Shown here: one piece after another, positions 47,700 through 57,904 of the stretch | Layout: every line of letters begins with the position of its first letter | Position numbering within the stretch: position 1 is the stretch's first letter | NCBI GenBank assembly: GCA_029204225.1 | Contig: MU832565.1 | Coordinates: 1 to 64,000, forward strand | DNA length: 64,000 bases | Direction: 5' to 3' | From: Diphasiastrum complanatum | Lineage: Eukaryota > Streptophyta > Lycopodiopsida > Lycopodiales > Lycopodiaceae | Notes under the pieces: generated by a model | The model's database searches: none | Told to the model about the DNA's origin: nothing | The model's input: the letters and a program-made list of their open reading frames with translations, nothing else | Made by a program: the position numbers and the translations under genes

Positions 47700-49130
47700 T
47701 ATTTTTCTAACTTAGGTCATTGATATATTATCTTGACTAACTTTCAATTGGATTTTCAAAGTAAAGCTGATCTCATACTAGACAAGCTAAATGGATCTAG
47801 CTCTATATATAAACAAGGACTCTAAACATCAAAAAAAAAAAGGTCTGAAACAATTTTTATAGAATCAAAGCCAACACTAAGTCAAGAGCAATTATCAAAT
47901 TCATAGTCGAAGAAGAAGATGTTCTGTAAGTATTGAAAACATACTAATCATGAGATTTTAGGTTGCAAAATATTGAAAGTGAAGAATGCCAACAACAAGC
48001 AATCAGATCAACATGCGAATGTAGTTGCAGAAACATCGTAGTCTCTAGTTAAAAATATGGATGAAGGAGCGTTTATGATCAACAATCAGAAAGCGCAAGT
48101 CTTGGTTTCTCAATTTTGGAGCCACTCAACATATGACCAGTCATCATAAACATTTTCAATCCTATACGTCTTATAGTACAAAGAAGTTTGTTCATCTTGG
48201 CTAAGATAGTACGCACACTATCGAAGGTGAAGGCACTATAAGATTAAGCTTTCATAATGATTACTTCAAGTTAATATCTAATGTTATGTATGTACCTAAT
48301 CTTGACATATATGTTATCAGTGAGCAGAATCATTGATTTAGGTCACGTAGTAGAATTTGAATCTGATCAATGCAAAATTGTCAATAGAATGAATAAGATC
48401 CTTGCACTCAAAAAGATACTTATATAGATTGAGTAATTGTTATTCTGACACAAGTCAAGGCTTGAATACTTTTGTTCTAGTTAATAAAGCATTATGTTGA
48501 CACTATAGACTAGGTCACTTGAATCATACATATGTACCAAACATGTTAAGATAGTCTTTAGTACTTGATCTCGATTATCTAGACAAGAAAATCGACCTCC
48601 CTGTTTGTCATAGTTGCATTTTTGGAAAGCAAACTATGATTCCATTTAGATCAAGTCATCATTTAGATATATGTGGCCCAATGCAAACTTTATCTAAAAA
48701 GGATTCTTGTCTCAGATGAATTTGCCCAAAATTATCAAGATACATGTACAAATTGCCAAGGCACAACAAAAACAAAAATAAGAGTGCAAATTTGTATTGC
48801 AGAGCAATCCAGTTTGAGGAAAGAAACTTAGTTATCCTAAAGTATGAGAAAAAGAAGCCTTGAGAAAAAGAAAGGCAATATGAAGCTATATCCCAAGTTA
48901 GTCCAGAATACTATGGACCTTACAAATTCAAAAAAGTAATCAATGAAGTCACATGCAAACTTGAACTACCTCCCACTTGGAAACTCCATAAGTGCAAAGT
49001 ACTTTATTACTTTTATCGATGAATTTTCGAAAAGAACACCTATTTATTTTATTAAGCAGAAAAAATTGGAGGCTTCAACCTCTTCAGACCTTATGAAGTT
49101 TGAATAGGCTCCAAACCATTACTATTGGAC
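47700..49130 (+). pseudogene. H1 gag, protease and integrase remnants
   Basis: Reading across stops and shifts: a gag start (KLNGS-like near 47790), a zinc knuckle near 47928 (F-C-K-Y-stop-K-H-T-N-H-E-I-L-G-C, so the second Cys codon is TGA), a protease relic near 48103 (WFLNFGATQHMT-like, D-S-G changed to N-F-G), and MYVPNLD. A GAG-pre-integrase near 48500 (YRLGHLNH, CHSCIFGKQT) and an integrase start (HLDICGPMQ) follow. The core is then interrupted by a gypsy insert (48712-48998), resumes with FIDEF, and jumps to RPYEV before C2. Integrase resumes after C2 at 59461. Confidence 0.75.
48712..48998 (+). pseudogene. Ty3/gypsy integrase C-terminal fragment inside H1
   Basis: The segment reads VQFEE, LVILKYEKKKP, then ISQVSPEYYGPYKFKKVI and VTCKLELPPTWKLHKC. 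This is the typical end of gypsy integrase (LAPRYYGPF-like, then YKLELPP). On both sides is copia H1 integrase (KKDS before, YF.TFIDEFSKRT after), so a piece of about 290 bp of gypsy sequence was inserted. No LTR or target duplication was noticed. Confidence 0.75.
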
Positions 49131-50625
49131 TGTTGGAAATTAAGCCCACAGTTGTCTCCTTGATGAATGACTAATTTCTATTTTAAGGTTTTTCCTGCAC
49201 GTTTATTGATCGTTGATCTAGGGTTAGGTGAAACCAACATTGATTCTACGTCTGCTCATCTGATACCTACAAGAATCATAACTTAGACAGCCAAGTTATT
49301 TGAAGAACGTCTACAACGTGCTTTTGGCTGATCTCCAGCAAAGGGTAACCAGTTCTATCATATTTCAAGTTCAGATATTAAGTTCAATAATTTGAAGATC
49401 ATTGAAGATCTGGCCATCTTCAAGAATTTCCATGAATTAGCATTTACAACAACTCTGCAGAAATACACTAAGTGTCGCAACAGTTTGTAGAAATGAACTA
49501 TGTTTTTAACAGTGTCAGCTTTTTCGCATTTCCCCGAAATGCGACAGTGTCGGCTTTTTCGTATTTTCTCCAAAACGTGACACTTCAGCATAGTTCAACA
49601 GTTTACCTATTTTTCAACAGTGTCGACTTTTTTGCACTTTCCCGAAACACTTGTCTTCAACTTCTTTCTTTCAATTATTTTGAAGAAGTTAAACTGTTTT
49701 AAAGACATTGTCGTCTTTTTAAGGGCACCGTCGCATTTTTTAAGAGACAATGTCGGCATTTTAAGGGCACTATCGACTTTTTTTGCAAAATCTTGAAGAG
49801 AGAAAAAAAATCTGACAGTCGTCTATTTTCAACGAGGAATGTTGCAGGCACTTCCCAGAATTTGCGAAATGTGCGAAAGCCACTTCACGTAATATGCAAA
49901 GTGAGAGAACAACATTCCCTACGGGTTGACCATGTATAGTTGTCACACAAGCCAAATACTTCCAAGTACAACGGCTTACCTAATTAGGTGACAAATATTT
50001 ACTGTAATTAATACATGGATGAATTCTATAAATGGATCATCCAGGCACACTCTACGTGATGCTCCGTCCATGAGACAGATGATTTTGAGTCTCCCAGTTA
50101 TGTCGTCACTCTGTTTGTAACTGCTATTTTGTTGTGCTTTCGTGTAATATAGCAGCAATACGCTTTTCTATCTGTGCATAATGTAGATGAATGCTTATTG
50201 TGATTTATATGCACTTCATTTATGTTTAATGCTTGTTTACTCACTCTGATCAGAACACGGATGTCTACGACTCCTCATCTTCTGATCAGACGATGGCTGT
50301 CTTTGATGCCCAAGAAACTCGCCATCATTTTGTTGCATTGTCAATCCATTCAGAACTAAACTTCTTATCAAATCCATTTCCATTAATACCACACTCAAAC
50401 CAATTCTATTATCTTTGGTGGACTGTACTCATTTTGTTTTTGTGAATATGAATTAAATTATAAGATCTTGTTGGGCAACAAAACGTTTGAGCTGTGACTA
50501 CACTTAACATTAACAATCTATTAGACTGTTTCTACATCTAGCAGCCCATTATAACGGGAGAGCTGTTACACAAATATTCATGCTCTCTTCTCCGCTCACG
50601 TTCTCCATACTCCCTTGCCTCATTA
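49131..50625 (+). repeat. 5' LTR of C2
   Basis: The 1495-bp LTR carries several short repeats between about 49480 and 49790 that alternate AGTGTCGGCTTTTTCGCATTT-type strings with inverse GCGACA copies and could form small hairpins. There is a TATAAAT box at 50027-50033. The primer site TTGGTATCAGAGC follows at 50628-50640. Confidence 0.9.
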
Positions 50626-50627
50626 GA

Positions 50628-50640
50628 TTGGTATCAGAGC
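50628..50640 (+). other. Primer-binding site of C2
   Basis: TTGGTATCAGAGC, three bases from the LTR end, as in C1. Confidence 0.9.
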
Positions 50641-50693
50641 TTAGCTCAAATAAACTAAGAGATTAAGTTTGCTCTATTTGTATTATTGTAAAT

Positions 50694-51087
50694 ATGTCTC
50701 ATATTGGTAGCTCTTCGTCTTCATCATCCAACGAAGCTATAATCATTGAGAAGTTCAATGGATCTAACTTCTCAATCTAGAAGTTAAAACTCCGGATGAT
50801 GTTGATAGATGGAGATCTTTGGGAGGTAGTAGAAGGTTCTGACCTGATGGTGATCAAGCAAAGGCATGGAAGATCAAAGATCAGAAAGCCTTAGCATGTA
50901 TCACACTCAATCTGGCCGACTCCCAAATATCCCATGTTACCACATCAAAACCTCTAAGAATGCATTAGATTTGATATTAGATCTTTATGAGACTCATGAT
51001 GTAACCACTAGATTACATCTTAGAAGAAAGTTCTTTACTCTTAGCATGTCTGATTCTACCGCCATCACTTCTCACATCAACAGCTTC
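50694..51087 (+). pseudogene. C2 gag N-terminal part
   Basis: It starts MSHIGSSSSSSSNEA and continues with frameshifts through KAWKIKDQKALACITLNLAD and DLYETHDVTTRLHLRRKF to SHINSF, as in C1. At 51087 it leaves the gag sequence abruptly. The matching continuation (LDQLSVLG) lies on the minus strand at about 54438, which marks the inversion breakpoints. Confidence 0.85.
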
Positions 51088-52389
51088 GGCCTCCTATCAT
51101 ATGCTTCAGTTGTCAACCTTGAAGTGCATCAACTTGATGTGCAAAAAACTTATCTGAATGGAGTTATAAAAGAAGACATCTACATGATCCAGCCCGAAGG
51201 ATATATTCTGGAAGGTATGAAGAATCATGTCTGTAAGCTCCATAAGGCACTTTACGGCTTGAAACAGTCTGCCAAAGCTTGGTTTCAGAGGATCAACACA
51301 TTTTTCATCGAACAAGGTTTCCAACCAAGCACTGCTGATTGCAACGTCTATTCCAAGTCGGTGCAACAATCCTTTATTATCATCACCTTAAACATGGATG
51401 ATACGTTGCTTTTCAGCAACAATACCAATTTGGTTAAGGATGCTAAACAGATGTTGTTTTCTGAGTTCAATATGACTGATCTGGGTGAAGCTCACTTTTG
51501 TCTGGACATTCAAATCCACAGAGACAGAGTGAGATGACTGATTCATATTACTCAACAAAGGTATCTTTACAATGTTCTTGACAGATATAATCTGATGAAC
51601 TATAAGTTAGCTCACCCACCAATGGAATCAGGCCTACGTTTGTCAAGGGACCAATGTCCTCAGACCAAGCAAGAAGAGGAGCAGATAAGAGAATATCCTT
51701 ATCAATCGATACTTGGATCTCTCATGTACGTAATGGTATGTACAAGACCTGACATCTCTTTTGCGGTAAGCTCACTCAGCCAATATATGACTAATCTTGG
51801 CATTATCCATTGGAAGGCTCTCATAAGAGACATGAGGTATATTCAAGCTACCATGGACCAGTGCATCTGCTATGGAGAAGTCAACAATGACAATCTTCAT
51901 CAGCTCAGTGGATACTCTGATGCAAGCTGGGGAAGAAATGTAGACAATCGTAAGTCCACATCTAGATTTACATTCTTCTTCAATGGTGGTCCTATCTCAT
52001 GGAACACTCGTAAGCAAACCTCTATCGCTCTTTCATATACAGAAGCAAAATACATAACTACTTCTCAATCTATCAAAAAGGTATTTTGGTTGAGAGATTT
52101 ATTACCAGACATCAGTCTGAATCAATACAGCACTACAATCATATTTTGTGATAATCAGAGTGCTATTGCCTTATCGGGCAACCCTAGATTTCACTCTAGG
52201 AGTAAGCACATTGAGATCCGATATCACTATATTAGGGGCAAAGTTCTCAACAAGGAGGTAAGCTTAACGTATTGTAGAACGCATGACATGGTTGCAGATA
52301 TATTTACAAAGGCATTAAGTGTTACTGCACACAACAAGTTCTGTGCATTGCTTAGTCTGAAGATCAAGGCATTCACGGATCCAGATTAA
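51088..52389 (+). pseudogene. D element RT and RNase H
   Basis: In the frame continuing from C gag, RT enters at LLSYASVVNLEVHQLDVQKT (normally DVKTAYLNG), with IQPEGY, KLHKALYGLKQSAKAW and an active site N-M-D-D instead of Y-V-D-D. After a stop at 51534 the frame 51595-52389 holds the RT tail and RNase H (GYSDASWGRN, SYTEAKYI, CDNQSAIALSG, SKHIEIRYHYIR, ADIFTKAL). It is in natural order with the purine tract and LTR that follow. The RT fingers are on the minus strand near 54440-54650. Confidence 0.85.
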
Positions 52390-52396
52390 GGGAGGG

Positions 52397-53291
52397 TATT
52401 GGATTTATCTCCTCTACTCTCCTAAATCCTATGTTAATCTGCCTCCATTCATGCTGCTACATTTTTACTCGTGTTGTCACACAGTCTGCACATTGGAACT
52501 GTTTATCGCTACAGTCTGCATTTTTATTCGAGAATTTCCACAGGCGAAAATGCAAAAAATGCGACACTGTCCTATAAATGCCGACGGTGACCTTATAGAA
52601 AGACAAAGGTACCTTACAAATGATTTTCTAAGGCATTGGACAGAGTGTCACAATTTTCACCAGCGTGAATTTTAGCGAAGTTCGACGTCGCGGCCTCCTC
52701 ACGCTCATTCTATGCATTGTGAATCAGATTTGACAACAGCAGCTGCTACCCACGATCTCCCACAGATAGCACAACCACTTTTGTACCTTCTTCATCTGAA
52801 CACCTGTAAAATTTATGTATATATTGAATACCATATGAGTATTCAAATAAAAGAAGATAGAAAGGAGCATGATTTGTCATTCAGAGACAGACATTGTAGA
52901 TGCCTTTGCGCATTGATTCTTTCTCTCAGGTAGATTGTCAGTAACTTTTACAGATTGTGATTAGTTTTGTGAAGCACGCGGTTACACCCGCTATTGTGTC
53001 AATACTACAATGCTTTTCTACGTTCTGTCTGGCTATCTAATTGCTTTGTCTGGCTGTCTGCTCTTCGTGGCAAATTATTTGTCTAGCTCTTCATGACTAA
53101 TTATTTGTCTAGCTATTCGTGACTAATTATTTGTCTAGCTTTTCGTGACTAATTATTTGTCTAGCTCTTCACTTCCGCCACCACCGCGCATTAAAGGCTT
53201 TAAAATTATCATATTCTTGTTTTCGCCTACTAAGTCACTAGTAGTGCACACACCGAGAGAATTGAAGGGCTCGCTCTAACATTCTCCAACA
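52397..53291 (+). repeat. 3' LTR of D, plus orientation
   Basis: It follows AAGGGAGGG, starts TATTGGATTTATCTCC and ends TAACATTCTCCAACA. It is a repeat, in inverse orientation, of 55442-56448. It contains three complete and two partial 26-bp tandem units near 53055-53170. TATTG (53292-53296), next to it, is the inverse of CAATA, one half of the D target duplication. Confidence 0.88.
53055..53170 (+). repeat. 26-bp tandem repeats inside the D LTR
   Basis: Units GTCTAGCTCTTCATGACTAA plus TTATTT repeat at 53081, 53107 and 53133, with partial units on each side. The inverse array is in the other D LTR at about 55570-55680. Confidence 0.9.
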
Positions 53292-53296
53292 TATTG

Positions 53297-54440
53297 TCGG
53301 CTGCTTGGCTTTTGTAGCTGTAGCTGCAAGTTCTGTAGAAGAAACATTATCGTTGGAAGATTCCATGCTACATAAAATAGGATGAAATGATATAGCATCG
53401 TTTATCGATGGCTGTTTAAAATCATAGTATGTATTCTTGAAAGCTTACATCCCTAGACACAAACACTACATCGGTGGATGGATCATGAACTTTATAAGCT
53501 TTATGCTCATCAGGATAGCCAATAAAAATACATTTATTTGTCCTACGATCTAGCTTCTTCCAACATACACAACTAAAGATTTTGAAATGGCTGACACTAG
53601 GCTTGTGTCCATGCCAAACTTCATAAGGAGTTTTGTTGTTGACGGCTTTGGTGCTGGATCTGTTCTGTAAGTAACAGGCTGTGGCAATAGCTTCTTCCCG
53701 GAACTTCGCAGGTAGATGTGATTGATGTAGCATGGATCTGGCTGAGTTGAGAAGAGTTCGATTCTTCTTTTCTGCAATCCCGTCCAAATCGACTATGCCA
53801 CGGACTAGCATTTTCATGAGAGATGCTAGCTAATGCAATTGAATTAGAGAGTATGTAAAGATTTCTGACTCTAATGTATGTAGTCAGAGTAGTATCTTCA
53901 TTTAAGATTGTACACTGTTCAGATGAGAAAGTAACAATGTAGTCCTCATCAGTCATCTTAGAAATTGACAACAGGTTCTTTGACAACTGAGGTACATGAA
54001 GAACATTGGTGACATAAATAGAAAGATCATTGTTGAAAGTAGCTGCTGTTATTGTTGCTTCTTTGCCTCGTTGTAGATGCGGATATGACACTCCTTGATG
54101 TCGTGATTGGCTCTCTTGCAATATCTGCAGAAAAGCTTTTTGCGCGATCCACTATTCTCAGCTTGAGTGTGAGGCTTCTGTTGTACTTGATTCTTGCCAT
54201 TAGAATAGTCTTTCTTCTTGGTGTACAGGGCCATGGATTTGTCTTTGATGGATAGGCCACTGGTTTTTCTCCACATTTCTTCTTGAAGTAGATGATCGAT
54301 CACCTTTTGCAGAGTGAGGTCGGGGTGTGTGGAGATCATCACCACAAAGCATTCATACGACTTTGGAAGAGAAGAAAACAAGGTCATAATGATATCATCA
54401 TCTTGAATAGCACATCCTAAAACTGATAACTGATCCAATA
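53297..54440 (-). pseudogene. C2 gag C-terminus, protease flank and integrase, inverted
   Basis: On the minus strand from 54438: gag (LDQLSVLGCAIQDDDIIMTL, LLQEEMWRKTSG), knuckle FCRYCKRANHDIKEC with all ligands, then a gap removing the protease D-S-G. Next are a protease-integrase spacer (NVLHVPQLSKNLLSISKM), GAG-pre-integrase WHSRFG, a deletion of the core with both Asp residues, and the integrase tail (AEKKNRTLLNSARSML, KCIFIGYPDEHKAYKVHD, SRDVSFQE near 53440). It runs into the C linker and ends at the D LTR. Confidence 0.85.
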
Positions 54441-55441
54441 ATGATCTTGTCTTCCTTCAATCAATCGCTCCATTGGCATTGTACTTGACCTTAAAGATCC
54501 TTTTGCAATCAATGATATTGCAGCCAGTAGGAGCTTCAACCAATGACCACGTCTGGTTCTTGATAAGAGAGGAATACTCTCTGTCCATGGCTTCTCTCCA
54601 GAGATTAGAGTCTGGTTGGCTAAGTGCCTCTTCAACTGTTGTTGGTTCCTATATCAAGAGACATGCATACTCAAGAGTATACCTTGTGGGCTGTGTGCGC
54701 ACTTGGTCTGATCTTATGGGATGAATTGATTGATGAATCACTCCTGGGACTTGTTGCTGGGTAGCAGCAACATCTTCGTCTGACTCGCTGTCAAGTGCTT
54801 GGCAAGCTTGTAAGCAGTTTCATTACTGCGTCTTGATCATCTACGACAGATCCGATAGTAGCCATTTGCTTCAGCAGGTTCTTGAACTGGTTGATGTGAT
54901 TCTGTAGGGAATCACCATTTGCCATCTTGAGGGAGTAGAATTAATTCCTGAGATGTAGCTTGGAAGCTATATCTTGTACTTTGTATAATGTGCTCAAGAT
55001 GTCCCAAACTTCTTTGGATGTCTGAGCTTCGGACACATGGCCGATCTGAGTATCTGAAATGTTGAGGATGATCAACGCAAATGCTTTGCCATCCTTCAGC
55101 TTCCATCTGGAGATCAGTGCGTCGTCAACTTTGGGTTTCCCCTCTGCACATGTAACAATGTCATACAACTCCTTGGTTCTCATCTTAAATTTCCACAGAT
55201 GGTATTAGCTCCATCGAGCTTGTCCATGATAGGACTGGCTTTCCCTTGGGAATCCATGTGGAAGATTGGTCTAAGTGATACGAGTAACTATCAATGACTT
55301 AAGTATAAAAATCTGGTGCTAAATTACAGAACAAGAAGACAATTACTATACCAGTAGAGTCTTGTTTCTGTGGAAGCTTATCAGGCTATAGAAATAGCTC
55401 TGAATAAAACCGCTTAAAGAATCAGATAGGTTCTGATACCA
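54441..55441 (-). pseudogene. D element gag and RT start with primer site
   Basis: On the minus strand after the D LTR: the primer site TGGTATCAGAACC (at 55441), gag (LYDIVTCAEGKPKVDDALIS, ISDTQIGHVSEAQTSKEVW) with breaks, KNLLKQMATIGS-like sequence near 54870, then a jump to linker/RT start (WREAMDREYSSLIKNQTWSL near 54600, IFKVKYNANGAID near 54480) and a stop. Gag C-terminus, protease and integrase of D are deleted. RT breaks off at KTR, and about 30 residues are missing before it resumes at 51088 on the other strand. Confidence 0.82.
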
Positions 55442-56448
55442 TGTTTGAGAATGTTAGAGCAAGCCCTTCAATTCTCTCGGTGCATGCACTACTGGTGACT
55501 TAGTAGGCGAACACAAGAATATGATAATTTTAAGGCCTTTAATGCGCGGTGGTGGCAGAAGTGAAGAGCTAGACAAACATTTAGTCGCGAAGAGCTAGAC
55601 AAATAAATAGTCACGAAGAGCTAGACAAATAATTAGTCGCGAAGAGCTAGACAAATAATTTGTCACAAAGAGCAGACAGCCAGACAAAGTAATTAGATAG
55701 CCAGACAGAACGTAAAAAAGTATTGCAGTATTGACACAAATCTGAACGCAGAACCAAACAGAGCTGTTATCAGATTAAGTATAACAAAATATACAAGTCA
55801 ATAATGAAGGTGAGCACAAAACAATAGCTTAACTGCGTGCTTCACAAAGCTAATCACAATCTGTAAAAAAATTATGAACCTATTACTGACAATCTATCTG
55901 AGAGAAAGAATCAATGTGCGAAGGCATCTACAATGTCTGTCTGAATTACATATCATGTTCCGTTCTCTCTTCTCTTATTTGAATACTCAGATGGTATTCA
56001 ATATATACATAAATTTTACAGGTGTGCAGATGGGTGTCTGTGGGAGATCGTGGGTAGCTGCTGCTGTTGTCAAATATGATTTCACAGTGCGTGAGGAGTC
56101 CGCGACGTTGGACTTCGCTAAAATTCATGTTGGTGAAAATGCAAAAATTGCGACACTCTATCCAATGCCTTAGAAAATCATTTGTAAGGTACCTTTGCCT
56201 TTCTTTAAGGGCACCGTCGGCATTTGTAGGGCAGTGTCGCATTTTTTGCCTGTCATAAATCGCGTATAAAAATGCAGTGTCACATTTTTTGCATTTTTCG
56301 CCTATGGAAATTCCCGAGTAAAAATACAGATTGTAGCGATAAACAGCTCAAATGTGCAGACTGTGCGACAACACGAGTAAAAATGCAGCATCGTGAATGG
56401 AGGCAGATTAACATAGGATTTAGGAGAGTAGAGGAGATAAATCCAACA
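55442..56448 (-). repeat. 5' LTR of D, minus orientation
   Basis: Plus strand TGTTTGAGAATGTTAGAGC to AATCCAACA, the inverse of 52397-53291 with some length differences (1007 bp against 895 bp). It adjoins the D primer site. CAGTA (56449-56453) beyond it is the other half of the target duplication. Confidence 0.88.
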
Positions 56449-57904
56449 CAGTACCTGTCATCAGACCAGACTAAGCCAACTCAAACAGATTTGGAGAAAT
56501 TCAAGAGGAAGCATCATCGCATTTTGGTCAACCAAACGTCTGCAGATCCTCACGAACTCGAATAGTTCCTGAGAGGTATACACCTCAATCATTATGGACT
56601 TCATCAGAAGAATCAGAGACCCTAGCCGAAGCAATTAACTTCAAGGATGCTGTGAAGTGGCAAGAAGCTATGGAAAGTGAGTAAAACTCACTTTTGACGA
56701 ATCAGACCTGGACACTGGTCGACTTCCCCACTCACAAGAGAGTTATTGACAACAAGTGGATCTTCAAGAAGAAGATCAACTCTGATGGTTCCATTGCTAA
56801 ATGGATAGCACGGTTGGTGGCTAAAGGATTCACTCAAGTTTAAGGAGTGGATTATCAAGAAATTTTCAGTCATGTTGTCAAGATACAGTCAATCAGGACT
56901 CTGATTGCATTACCAGTTGTGGAAGACCTCGAAATGCATGTCAAGACAACATTTCTCAATGACAACGGCGTGGAAGAGCTGTATAGCTTTCAACCGGAAG
57001 GATTCGAAGTCAAAGGCCAAGAGCCCAAAGTGTACATGTTGCACAAAGCAATCTACGGCCAGAAACAGGCCGCAAGAGCATGGTCAATAGAATCAACTCT
57101 TATTATCTCATTCAAAAAATTGATACTCCAATGGATCCAAGTATAGGATTGACTAAACCTACTTGTGCTGATTCTGATAGTGAAGTACTCGACATAGCGA
57201 AGTACCCTTATCATTCACTAATAGGATCTTTGATGTATGCAATGTTGTGTACTAGACCGGATTTAGCATACATTGTTAGCACGTTAAGTCAATTCATGTC
57301 TAATCCTAGGATCTCCCATTGGAAAGCATTAAAGAGAGTGATGAGATATATTCAAAAAAGTTTAGATCACATTTTATGTTATGATGGACATGCTATCGAC
57401 CAACTCATCATGCGAGGCTACTCCGACTCAGACTGAGGAGGAACAGTCTTTACTAGAAAATCTACTCCGGGTTCTGTTTCTACCTGGTAGGGGGACCGAT
57501 TTCGTGGAACTTAAGGAAGAAGAAATCAGTTGCGCTTTCTTCGACAGAGGCAGAGTACATCGCAACATGTCAAGCTTAAAAAAAAAAATTATGGATCAAG
57601 TTATTACTTCACGACTTACATCACACTCAGTTCAATGCTACCACCATTATGTGTGACAACTCGAGCTGTAATTCATTGTCACTAAATCCCAGATTTCATG
57701 GCAAATCCAAGCACATAGAAATTCAGTATCATTTCATTCGGAAGAAAGTTTTCTCAGGGCAAGTGACCCTTCAATACTGCTCCACAACAAAAATGGTCAT
57801 AGACATCTTCACCAAAGCACTTCCCAGGATCAAGCATCAAAAGTTCTTCAACATGCTGAACCTGACGAAGATACCAAGGCACCAACCATGACCTTAAGGG
57901 AGAC
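56449..57904 (+). pseudogene. C2 linker, partial RT and RNase H
   Basis: C sequence resumes at CAGTACCTGTCATC exactly as in C1 (28411). It encodes a linker, RT fingers (WQEAMESE, NQTWTLVDFPTHKRVIDNKW, ARLVAKGFTQV) with in-frame stops, and HKAIYGQKQAARAW. The YVDD palm is deleted, with a jump to TPMDPSIGLTKPTC. Then come YPYHSLIGSLMYAMLCTRPD and RNase H pieces (GYSDSD, SKHIEIQYHFI, DIFTKALPRIKHQKF) with frameshifts and an A-run near 57580. A purine tract AAGGGAGAC precedes the LTR. Confidence 0.85.

Noticed and set aside
53055-53170. CRISPR-like direct repeats of 26 bp
   Set aside because: The units are adjacent without spacers, and lie inside a plant LTR with a matching array in the partner LTR.
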